This document shows, piece by piece, positions 26,201 through 31,946 of a DNA stretch of 43,308 nucleotides. Source of the DNA: Pseudoflavonifractor sp. An184 (GTDB lineage: Bacteria; Bacillota; Clostridia; Oscillospirales; Oscillospiraceae). A model generated the notes under the pieces. It worked only from the letters and a program-made list of their open reading frames with translations. It searched no databases and was not told the DNA's origin. Each line of letters starts with the position of its first letter. Position 1 is the first letter of the stretch. Location of the stretch: assembly GCF_002160305.1 (NCBI RefSeq), contig NZ_NFKI01000029.1, forward strand, positions 1 to 43,308. The letters are read 5' to 3'. The translations under genes and the position numbers were made by a program.

Positions 26201-28040
26201 CCTCCCGGATGGCGATGGGGTCCACATCGTCCAGATTGTCCTGTTCGACCTGGGTGTAGAAGCGATCCTCCTTGATGAGCTGGGCAATCCGGCGCTGTAC
26301 CTTGGGCCAGGGAAGCGCCGTTCCTTCGGGGCTTTCCGGGCGAACCGCAAACGGAGTTTTGCCGTCGCCGCCGTCAAATTCACGAGCCAGCCATGCGGCG
26401 GTGTCTTTCTCCCGCGCATGGTCTCTCATGTAGCGGACAACGGCGTGTTTGCTCTCGATCCTGCCATTCCACTCCTGGATAGCCCGGTCAATGTCATTGT
26501 CCGAGAGAGGACGCAGCAGCTCATGGAGCTTGGGATAGGTTTCGTCTGCCACTTCTCGGTGCAGCCGCTGGCGAAATTCCGGCACATCAGAGAACAGGCG
26601 GATCAGCTCTATATCGTGGGAATCAAGAATGGCGCGGCGCACAGCAGCATTACACTCGATCATAGCGTTTTCATAATCACTGTGACCGCAGGCGTTCCGG
26701 TATCTGATGTCCTGGGTAACGGCCTCCAGCACGATGGGCTTGTATCGCTCATGCAGCTCCCGGAGGGTGGGTTTTGCCGTCTCTGCCGCATGGCTGACAG
26801 TTTCCGGCTGCGGCTGTTCTTGGGCAAAAGAAAAAGCAGAGGATGTTTGCACATTCTCTGCTTCGTCTATTCTTTGGATTTGTTCCGCTTCGGAGAGGAA
26901 CAGGTTTAAGGTCAGCTGTTGATAAGCTCCGCCATCAGAATCTCCTCGGCCTGGGCCTTGCAGGTGTTCATCAAGCCCACCCAGCGCATCGGATCGCGGG
27001 CTTTCAGCTCCTCCGTCGCGCCCGCCGACTCCGCCAGCTGGGGCATCATCTGCTCCAGACGGCTGTTCGCCGTCTCGTCGATCTCGATGAGGTGCGGGTA
27101 CAGCTTCTCGGTCAGCAGCAGCTGGTTGTAGATCAGGGGCCGGTGTTCCTTCAGGTACGCTTTCCGCATCCTGCCGTACTTGCCCAGGGGCTTCTCCGGC
27201 TGTTCGGTCAGCTTCAGGTCGGGAATCTGATAATCTCCGTTCATCGTGTAAGTCAGGTTGTTCTCCATGTGTAACGCTCCTTTCCGCGAGTTGTTCGCGC
27301 TCATAGTTCTGGATGGTGACGCCGATCTGCCGCAGCACCTGCTGGTTCATCTGGCTGACCGCCGCTCCCAACGCCCCAACCGTGGCCGGGGTATTGAAAT
27401 CGAAAATCGGCATGAAGTCCTCATGCTGGAAATATTGCTCCGTATCCAGCCCACAACGGGACATCAGGGCGTAGGCGATGCTGACGGTGGCGGCGGACTT
27501 AAATTGGACTTCGATGTTGAGATCATCGTACTCCTCCAGGAACGAACCGTCAACGATGTAGCGGAAGTCCTGCTGGTGCTCGTCCCAATACTCACTCGCC
27601 AGCTTTCCGGCCACATCGGTGAGCTGCTGCGCAAGATCGTCACCGGCAACACCGTAGTTGCGCTCCAGCATGGCCGACACAGGCCCGATGTGTTGTTCCT
27701 CCAGCTGCCACAGCCAGGGGGTACGGGAATGTTCACGGGTGCCAGTGTCGGAAATATCGAACACATAGCGCAGGCGGGGCCTGTCGCCGGAATCGTCCAC
27801 CAGGGCGATACCCTTGGAGCCACGACGCACATACCGGCCCATTTTCTCATTCCACAGGTCGTACTCGGCACAGGCGGTGGCGTCCGGGCGCTGGGCGTAA
27901 ATCATCATCTGTTCATGGAACGGATATTTGTAGAGACGGGCGGCAGTCGTGAGAAAGGCCGTCCATTCCTTCCAGCTGCCCACAAGCCGGGTCGATACCT
28001 GCTCGGCCATCTGCCGGTAAAATTCAGCTTTGGATGGCAT
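20238..28040 (-). CDS. Giant N6-adenine methylase/SNF2 helicase ICE protein (2600 aa)
   Basis: Domains in order are as follows. An ArdC/LtrC-like N-terminal region (about 1-255). A low-complexity linker (258-376) whose DNA also encodes TnpV. DUF3849-like and YolD-like regions (about 430-700). An N6 methyltransferase (EPSCGVGNFF near 1080, NVPFG as the NPPY-type motif). An SNF2/DEAD helicase: Walker A HEVGAGKT near 1755, DEAH in VDEAHNYKN near 1918, and motif VI QRKGRIERQGNQ near 2275. The C-terminal coiled-coil follows. It is intact over 7.8 kb. It likely protects and remodels ICE DNA during transfer. The start at 28040 has GGGAGG 10 nt upstream. A terminator hairpin lies just before this site. 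Confidence 0.93.
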   Translation of the reverse strand: MPSKAEFYRQMAEQVSTRLVGSWKEWTAFLTTAARLYKYPFHEQMMIYAQRPDATACAEYDLWNEKMGRYVRRGSKGIALVDDSGDRPRLRYVFDISDTGTREHSRTPWLWQLEEQHIGPVSAMLERNYGVAGDDLAQQLTDVAGKLASEYWDEHQQDFRYIVDGSFLEEYDDLNIEVQFKSAATVSIAYALMSRCGLDTEQYFQHEDFMPIFDFNTPATVGALGAAVSQMNQQVLRQIGVTIQNYEREQLAERSVTHGEQPDLHDERRLSDSRPEADRTAGEAPGQVRQDAESVPEGTPAPDLQPAAADREAVPAPHRDRRDGEQPSGADDAPAGGVGGRDGGAESPRSDALGGLDEHLQGPGRGDSDGGAYQQLTLNLFLSEAEQIQRIDEAENVQTSSAFSFAQEQPQPETVSHAAETAKPTLRELHERYKPIVLEAVTQDIRYRNACGHSDYENAMIECNAAVRRAILDSHDIELIRLFSDVPEFRQRLHREVADETYPKLHELLRPLSDNDIDRAIQEWNGRIESKHAVVRYMRDHAREKDTAAWLAREFDGGDGKTPFAVRPESPEGTALPWPKVQRRIAQLIKEDRFYTQVEQDNLDDVDPIAIREALAQRGIVDGHVVDPEKLDNDPFIQQVMRDVEAISRETAQADQPEQPSSGNSRVPVSDEEYAAARGTVRERTSYDPTVPPYHVGDIVYLDDRTHQITELRDDTVELLPTGMSYPIYRAERQEQFEQLLRADNRNDFYTEFLPANPDAVDQDLRDVLAHGLIGEADKAELSQLLHNGKSNREVALWLSRAYPNIVETMELETGDTADYRTMPEGIELEVLGAEEKRLAMLFFRWDEVAPLLRGLYARQLDGFGQERPEPAAEPPAYHAETVVVYPGDKNHLPYDVVVQTLRTNEPEPPAPAAEPEKAPDEVLDEHPVSVQVNGEWQTFPNARAAEEAAYGEYKENLRRSAENFHITDDHLGEGGPKAKFQANIEAIKLLKYLEETTGQATPEQQQVLSRYVGWGGLADAFDPDKESWSKEYAQLKELLTPEEYAAARGSTLNAHYTSPTVIRAIYEAVGRMGFETGNILEPSCGVGNFFGMLPEEMRNSRLYGVELDSISGRIAQQLYPKADITVAGFETTDRRDFYDLAIGNVPFGQYQVRDKAYDKLNFNIHNYFFAKALDQVRPGGVVAFVTSRYTMDAKDSTVRRYLAQRAELLGAIRLPNNAFRANAGTEVVSDIVFLQKRDRPLDIVPEWTQTGQTEDGFTINRYFLDHPEMVLGRPTAESTQYGKQDYTVAPIEGLELADQLHDAVKYIRGTYQEAELPELGEGEAIDTSIPADPNVKNYSYTVVDGAVYFRENSRMVRPDLNATAEARVKGMVRLRDCVQELIDLQMDAATPDSEIREKQAELNRLYDEFSAKYGLINDRANRLAFADDSSYYLLCALEIVDEDGRLERKADMFTKRTIKPHEAVTSVDTASEALAVSIAEKARVDMEYMEQLTGKTSDELASELQGVIFRLPGPVPEGERPAYVTADEYLSGNVRRKLRQAQRALEVSEIFRPNVEALEKAQPKDLDASEIEVRLGATWIDKEYIQQFMYETFNTPYYLQRAIQVNYASYTAEWQVTGKSSVSDNDVAAYTTYGTSRANAYRLLEDALNLRDVRIYDTVEDADGKERRVLNARETTLAAQKQQAIRDAFRDWIWRDPERRQALVRQYNEEMNSTRPREYDGSHITFGGMNPAITLRDHQLGAIAHILYGGNTLLAHEVGAGKTFEMVAAAMEAKRLGLCQKSLFVVPNHLTEQWASEFLRLYPSAKILVTTKKDFETHNRKKFCARIATGDYDAVIIGHSQFEKIPISRERQERLLQEQIDEITEGIAEVKYSGGERFTVKQLERTKKSLEARLEKLQAEGSKDDVVTFEQLGVDRLFVDEAHNYKNLFLYTKMRNVAGLSTSDAQKSSDMFAKCRYMDEITGSRGVIFATGTPVSNSMTELYTMQRYLQYERLQELKMVHFDCWASRFGETVTALELAPEGTGYRARTRFPKFFNLPELMNLFKEVADIKTADQLHLPTPEVEYHNIVAQPTEHQKEMVQVLSERASKVHSGSVDPSEDNMLKITGDGRKLGLDQRIINQLLPDEPGTKVNQCVANIMQIWRDGEADKLTQLVFCDISTPQAAPAKKAAKALDNPTLHALEQAVPLDEPEPVFTVYEDIRQKLIAQGMPADQIAFIHEANTEVRKKELFAKVRTGQVRVLLGSTAKMGAGTNVQDRLVALHDLDCPWRPGDLAQRKGRIERQGNQNPLVHVYRYVTEGTFDAYLWQTVENKQKFISQIMTSKSPVRSCDDVDETALSFAEIKALCAGDPRIKERMDLDVEVSKLKLMKADHQSKQYRLEDQLLKYFPEEIEKHKGFIQGFEADLETLAAHPHPEDGFAGMEIRGDVLTDKENAGAALLDACKEVKGSEPVQIGSYRGFTMSVEFSAWKQEYTLLLKGQITHRASLGTDPRGNLTRIDNALSQMPQRLEATKAQLDNLYQQQAAAKEEVGKPFSYEDDLRVKSARLVELDTLLNLDGKGRSQPESVIAKSARPSVLDSLKRPVPPRSPEKKPKQHEEVR
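26912..27268 (-). CDS. tnpV: TnpV-family protein nested inside the helicase gene (118 aa)
   Basis: A complete TnpV-family frame lies on the same strand but in a different frame from the giant helicase. It begins MENNLTYTMNGDYQIPDLKL with AAAGGAG 8 nt before the ATG at 27268. It contains the family core GKYGRMRKAYLKEHRP and MRWVGLMNTCKAQAEEIL. The overlapping helicase residues 258-376 are a low-complexity Arg/Asp/Ala/Pro-rich linker, as expected when the other frame carries the constrained protein. TnpV is a Tn4451-associated family of unknown function. The strong ribosome site supports translation. Confidence 0.75.
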   Translation of the reverse strand: MENNLTYTMNGDYQIPDLKLTEQPEKPLGKYGRMRKAYLKEHRPLIYNQLLLTEKLYPHLIEIDETANSRLEQMMPQLAESAGATEELKARDPMRWVGLMNTCKAQAEEILMAELINS

Positions 28041-28064
28041 GGTTTTCTGTCCTCCCTTCATGTT

Positions 28065-28098
28065 AAATAGAAACGGGGCGGCACATCAGGCCGCCCCG
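28065..28098 (-). terminator. Intrinsic terminator between TTRAP and the helicase gene
   Basis: CGGGGCGGC (28074-28082) and GCCGCCCCG (28090-28098) form a perfect 9-bp stem. On the minus strand it is followed by TTTCTATTT. It lies about 16 bp upstream of the helicase ribosome site, so it would attenuate read-through into the 7.8-kb gene. Confidence 0.8.
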
Positions 28099-28117
28099 CT
28101 GGGTCTTGGTGTGGTTT

Positions 28118-28333
28118 TTACTCGTCGAAATCCGGGTACAGCTCCAGCTCGGCAAACTCGGCGTCGCTCATGGTCTGGAGCTTCATAAGGGCGCTGTCGG
28201 TCAGCTCCCGCAGCTCGGCTTCCTCCGGCGAAAGCTCACCGCACATCTCCGTCAGGGCTTCGATCAGCCCGGTGCGGCTGCCGGTGTTGTAGATACAAAG
28301 CAGGTTCGTTTCCTCAAAAGTGAAGTTTCCCAT
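28118..28333 (-). CDS. Transposon-transfer assisting protein (TTRAP family, 71 aa)
   Basis: This acidic protein starts MGNFTFEETNLLCIYNTGSR and has the TTRAP pattern (RTGLIEALTEM, then a Glu/Leu-rich helix). The family occurs in Tn916/Tn1549-type elements and is implicated in transfer. It starts 1 bp after the stop of the ArdC/YodL gene, with GGGAG upstream, so it is translated from the same message. Confidence 0.85.
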   Translation of the reverse strand: MGNFTFEETNLLCIYNTGSRTGLIEALTEMCGELSPEEAELRELTDSALMKLQTMSDAEFAELELYPDFDE

Positions 28334-28334
28334 A

Positions 28335-30701
28335 TCAAATCTCCCTTTCCGCGCTCTTTTTGGGCGCTGTCTTTTTGTGTTCCGCCTTGGGCTGGCTTTT
28401 CAGCTGCTCCATGACGGACTTTTTCTTTTCCCGTTCCTCCCGGTGGGCGGCGGCAGCCAAATCCATGAGAGAAATCGGCTGGCCGCTGCGGGCCTGCTGT
28501 TCCAGCTGGATCACTGTCGGCTCCTTGGGTCCGTTGTTGATGATGCCGTCGATCATACCGTAGTCATCCTCCACGACCATTTCCGCATTTTTCAGCGGAT
28601 TGTCCGGCAGGAATCCGGGAACCTGCTCAAAGCCGAAGCTATCGCAGTAATGACAGGATACCTTGCCATCCCGCTTGATGGCAACGATGTCGCTGACACT
28701 CATGGACGGGTGGCCGTAATCGGCGGGATGTTCGTTGTTGAAGCGGTAAAAGAGCTGTTCGGTGGTATCGCCTTTCAGATCGGAGGGCTGCAACGGGGCG
28801 GTATAAACCAGCTCATAGTTGTTCCGCTGTACTGTCTGCCCGATGGACTTGATCCATTCCAGGCCCTCGTAGCGGATGTCCCGCAGCTCGTCGGTGTGCT
28901 TCACCTGATAAATAGCGAAGCAGTCCCCCTTGTGGGAGAGAAACGCCTGCTCCCGTTCCTCCTGGTGGGCCATGCGGTCCTTGACCAGCTTATCAAACTC
29001 CGGGCTTTCCTCCCATTCCTCGCGGGGCAGGGCAAAGATACCGTCGTGGGCATCCAGGTCAGCGGTGTCAAAGGCCATCACCGGATTTTCGCCCTCCTGG
29101 ATAATGTAAACGGTCAGGTCACGCTCCATCAGCTCATAGGCTCTCTCTTTGGAGAGGGGCAAAAGATCGCTGTCTAGGCAGCCGCATTTCTCCAGATCGT
29201 CCTGGGTCAGAACCGGGTCCGGCATGGGATATTCGTCCAGCGCCTGTTCCTGAGCATCCGGCAGCAGGGCGGCTGCGGCTTCTGCGGTCTGCTGGCTGGC
29301 CTGTTCATACAAAGTCTCGATCATGGACAGCGGCGCATACTTGATGGATTTGTCACCCAGCCCCAGGTCCTTGCAGATGTGGCTGACCGCTGCGGAACGG
29401 CCCATGTCCGGTCCATCCAGCTGGCCGCCGTCCATCTGCTTCATAGTTGCCACATCGTAGAGCGTGTAGTCCCAGCCGGTATCGCAGGGCTGAACATGAA
29501 GATATGTGGCATCATCCAACACCAGCAGGGCCTCCTGGTACTCGGCGCTGGGCCGAGATACTTCTTCCGCAGCCTGCGGGGGTGTCTGCTCCGGCTCCGG
29601 GACGGCAGTCAGGTCAATGCCGCGCTCCTTGCAAATTTCCTTGTAGTTGCGCTCGATGTCGTTAATCAGCTCACAGGAAGTCTTGTTGATGGTCTCCAGG
29701 CTGGCCCGCAGCTCCTTCAGCTCCTTGTCCTTGGACCAGGAAGCGATGTAGCCAAAGCTGTTTTCACCGGTCTGGGTGCCGAAATACTGGCAAACCGCAT
29801 AGGAAATGCTCTCGGCCTCCACTTCCTCGGTGTTGCGGTTCTTGGCGGCCTGTTTCACCGCCGTCAGATCTTCTTCCACTTCCAACCGCCACTCAAACCG
29901 ATTCTCGTCCACAAAGTGCCAGCCTTCCTCGGCGGCGGCCTGTTCCGCCTCTGCTTCGGTGGCAAAGTCCAGGCGATAATCGTGCTTGACACCGCCCGCG
30001 CTCACCATGACGACCTTCCAGCCCGGTTCCACCGCATACTTTTTCGGGTCATGGAGCTTGCTGTGTGCAACCTCATGGACGGCAGCGGATACGGTCTGCA
30101 CCTCGCTCATCCCCGGACGGATGGCGATGCGCTGCTGCTCGGAGGAAAAGTAGCCGTCCATGTTGTCGGCCATCGGCTCAAACTCGATGGGAACCGGGGC
30201 GGAGCGCCGCACCGCCTCCAAGAACGCTTCATAGTGCGGAACCGTACCGGACAGGCTGGACGCCAGCTCCGGCAGGGGCTTGCCATCGGTCTGGCTTACA
30301 TCAAACACCTTGACCGGGCGGAACATGGGGATTTCAATTTCCTTTTCCTCCATGACCGCCTTGCCGTCTGCGTCCAGGATGGGGGCTTTGGTGTCGGGAT
30401 CGCGCTTCATTTCCTCGATTTTCTTCTTGTAGGGGGTGGGCGCGATAATGGTAATGCCATGCTCGCCCTTTTTCACATGGCGCTCAAACTGGTTTTTCCA
30501 CTTGTTGAACCCGGCCACCAGGGTGGCGTCCGGGCGCTGCATATAGATGAGCATGGTGTTGTTGACGGAGTAGCGGTGGAACTTGGACATGACAGACAGG
30601 TAGCGCATATACTTTTCGCTCTCGAACAGCTCCTTGATACCCTGTTCAATGCCTGCCGTGATTTCCTGCAACCGCTCCCGGTTGGTGGGCTTATTAGCCA
30701 T
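28335..30701 (-). CDS. ArdC-like/YodL-domain antirestriction protein (788 aa)
   Basis: An N-terminal ArdC/DUF1738-like ssDNA-binding region (LLIY-type motif as NTMLIYMQRPDATLVAGFNKW) is followed by a metallopeptidase motif HEVAH near residue 208. Then come LPD16-like and YodL/DUF4316-type domains (FDTADLDAHDGIFALP; VSDIVAIKRDGKVSCHYCDSFGF). ArdC proteins shield incoming single strands from restriction, and the same role is inferred here. The ATG at 30701 follows AAGGAG. The tail is Lys-rich. It lies at the head of the TTRAP pair and downstream of the inserted membrane gene. Confidence 0.85.
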   Translation of the reverse strand: MANKPTNRERLQEITAGIEQGIKELFESEKYMRYLSVMSKFHRYSVNNTMLIYMQRPDATLVAGFNKWKNQFERHVKKGEHGITIIAPTPYKKKIEEMKRDPDTKAPILDADGKAVMEEKEIEIPMFRPVKVFDVSQTDGKPLPELASSLSGTVPHYEAFLEAVRRSAPVPIEFEPMADNMDGYFSSEQQRIAIRPGMSEVQTVSAAVHEVAHSKLHDPKKYAVEPGWKVVMVSAGGVKHDYRLDFATEAEAEQAAAEEGWHFVDENRFEWRLEVEEDLTAVKQAAKNRNTEEVEAESISYAVCQYFGTQTGENSFGYIASWSKDKELKELRASLETINKTSCELINDIERNYKEICKERGIDLTAVPEPEQTPPQAAEEVSRPSAEYQEALLVLDDATYLHVQPCDTGWDYTLYDVATMKQMDGGQLDGPDMGRSAAVSHICKDLGLGDKSIKYAPLSMIETLYEQASQQTAEAAAALLPDAQEQALDEYPMPDPVLTQDDLEKCGCLDSDLLPLSKERAYELMERDLTVYIIQEGENPVMAFDTADLDAHDGIFALPREEWEESPEFDKLVKDRMAHQEEREQAFLSHKGDCFAIYQVKHTDELRDIRYEGLEWIKSIGQTVQRNNYELVYTAPLQPSDLKGDTTEQLFYRFNNEHPADYGHPSMSVSDIVAIKRDGKVSCHYCDSFGFEQVPGFLPDNPLKNAEMVVEDDYGMIDGIINNGPKEPTVIQLEQQARSGQPISLMDLAAAAHREEREKKKSVMEQLKSQPKAEHKKTAPKKSAEREI

Positions 30702-30732
30702 GACTTTCACTCTCCTTTCTAGTTTTCAAAAT

Positions 30733-30765
30733 AAAAAAGGATGACCTCTAAAGGTCACCCTTTTA
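30733..30765 (-). terminator. Terminator after the membrane coiled-coil gene
   Basis: On the minus strand GGGTGACCT/AGGTCATCC (30752-30760 with 30739-30747) forms a 9-bp stem with one G-U pair and is followed by TTTTTTATTTT. It insulates the inserted gene from the ArdC/YodL gene downstream. Confidence 0.85.
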
Positions 30766-30774
30766 TGATTCGAG

Positions 30775-31608
30775 TTAATAGAAATGATAGTTTTTGTGCC
30801 GTACCGTGTCCAAAGCCTTTTTCAATTCGGAGGATAGCTGTCCTTTTTCGTTACACAGCCCATACGATCTAGCTAAACGATATGCGCGGTTAGAACTCTG
30901 AATCCTCCCACCGCATCGCAAAAGGTAAGTTAATTCTTTATTACTAAGTTCTGCAAAAAAGCGTAACATATCTTCTGAAACGCTGTTTGGCAAAATAGTC
31001 TGCAATGTTTTTACATAATGCGATGCTTCCTGCGCCTCTTGCCGTATCTCTTGTAGGTTTTCCGCTAATTGATTGTATTCAGCCTTTTTCTCAGCTAATT
31101 CTATTGCGTATTTTTGAATTTCTGCTAACAATTCTTCTGTTTTTTCAGGCTGCTTATGGGTAGTAATGGTTTGCACTAATTCACTGACAATATCTGAAAT
31201 TTCTTCCGTTTTACCATGTAGCTCAGTTTCTTTTTCTACTTGCCCTGCATCTAAGTGATCTATGCGAGAAAATAGATTTTCAAATTTTTCGCCAAAGCGT
31301 TCTTCTATCCGTCCAAGCAATTCTGATTGCTCTTTCATGAACTCATATGAGCTGTCATAAAATCTGCTACTTGTCTCATCTGCTTTGAAGTAAAAGAAAA
31401 TAGAGATAAAAATTGAAAAAAACGCCAAAAGCATGGATAAAATGCTTTCTGCTGTAAGGCCATTGCTGTATATTACAAAGCAGATTAGCAAAGCAAATGC
31501 CAAAGAAATCAAAGAAACTGTTACGGCTATGATGATTTTTATAATATCTTTAGATGTAAAACCATTGCTTAAATCTGATGGATTACTTGTTTTATTCTGA
31601 TTGTCCAT
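30775..31608 (-). CDS. AT-rich membrane-anchored coiled-coil protein of unknown function (277 aa)
   Basis: Two membrane helices at about residues 24-75 (IIKIIIAVTVSLISLAFALL, then SMLLAFFSIFISIFFYF) are followed by a long Glu/Lys/Gln-rich coiled-coil (about 85-205). A compact C-terminal domain (residues 210-277) ends HKNYHFY. I recognise no family. The ATG at 31608 follows GGGGG, and an extended -10 (TGTTATAAT, 31642-31647) lies just upstream. It is markedly AT-richer than the ICE backbone and sits alone between the 89-aa gene and the ArdC/YodL gene, with its own promoter and terminator. It looks like an inserted cargo gene. Candidate roles are exclusion or a membrane effector, but neither is shown. 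Confidence 0.75.
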   Translation of the reverse strand: MDNQNKTSNPSDLSNGFTSKDIIKIIIAVTVSLISLAFALLICFVIYSNGLTAESILSMLLAFFSIFISIFFYFKADETSSRFYDSSYEFMKEQSELLGRIEERFGEKFENLFSRIDHLDAGQVEKETELHGKTEEISDIVSELVQTITTHKQPEKTEELLAEIQKYAIELAEKKAEYNQLAENLQEIRQEAQEASHYVKTLQTILPNSVSEDMLRFFAELSNKELTYLLRCGGRIQSSNRAYRLARSYGLCNEKGQLSSELKKALDTVRHKNYHFY

Positions 31609-31641
31609 AAGCATACCCCCGGTTACACATATATTGAAAAT

Positions 31642-31650
31642 ATTATAACA
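31642..31650 (-). promoter_or_regulatory. Extended -10 promoter of the membrane coiled-coil gene
   Basis: The minus strand reads TGTTATAAT with a TATAAT core at 31642-31647, in a 68-bp AT-rich gap. Its start would leave a leader of about 27 nt. No good -35 is seen, which fits an extended -10 promoter. Confidence 0.6.
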
Positions 31651-31676
31651 CAATCTGACACCTTTTGGTAGCCGAT

Positions 31677-31946
31677 TCATTGCTTTTTAGGCGGTCTGTA
31701 CCCGGCAGCCTTGGCTCGTTCACTGGCTGCCTTACGGCGCTCGGTGCTGTACGGTTCCCGGACGGACACACAGCGTTTGGGAACGAGAAAGGTCTGGCGG
31801 TCCTTTTTCGCGATTTGATCCGGGTACTTTTCCGCCAGCCGCCGCAGCTTTTCCAGCAGTCGGGGGTCATGGGTATAGACCTCGGCGGCGGCTTCGGCCT
31901 GGTTATAGAGAATGATGGTTTCCTGTTCATAGCGTGAGAGCTTCAT
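31677..31946 (-). CDS. Conserved ICE hypothetical protein (89 aa)
   Basis: This basic small protein starts MKLSRYEQETIILYNQAEAA and ends GYRPPKKQ. It has helical segments and no known domain. The ATG overlaps the topoisomerase stop (ATGA), so it is coupled to that gene. The same arrangement is seen in related Tn1549-like ICEs by family recall. The function is unknown. Confidence 0.75.
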   Translation of the reverse strand: MKLSRYEQETIILYNQAEAAAEVYTHDPRLLEKLRRLAEKYPDQIAKKDRQTFLVPKRCVSVREPYSTERRKAASERAKAAGYRPPKKQ

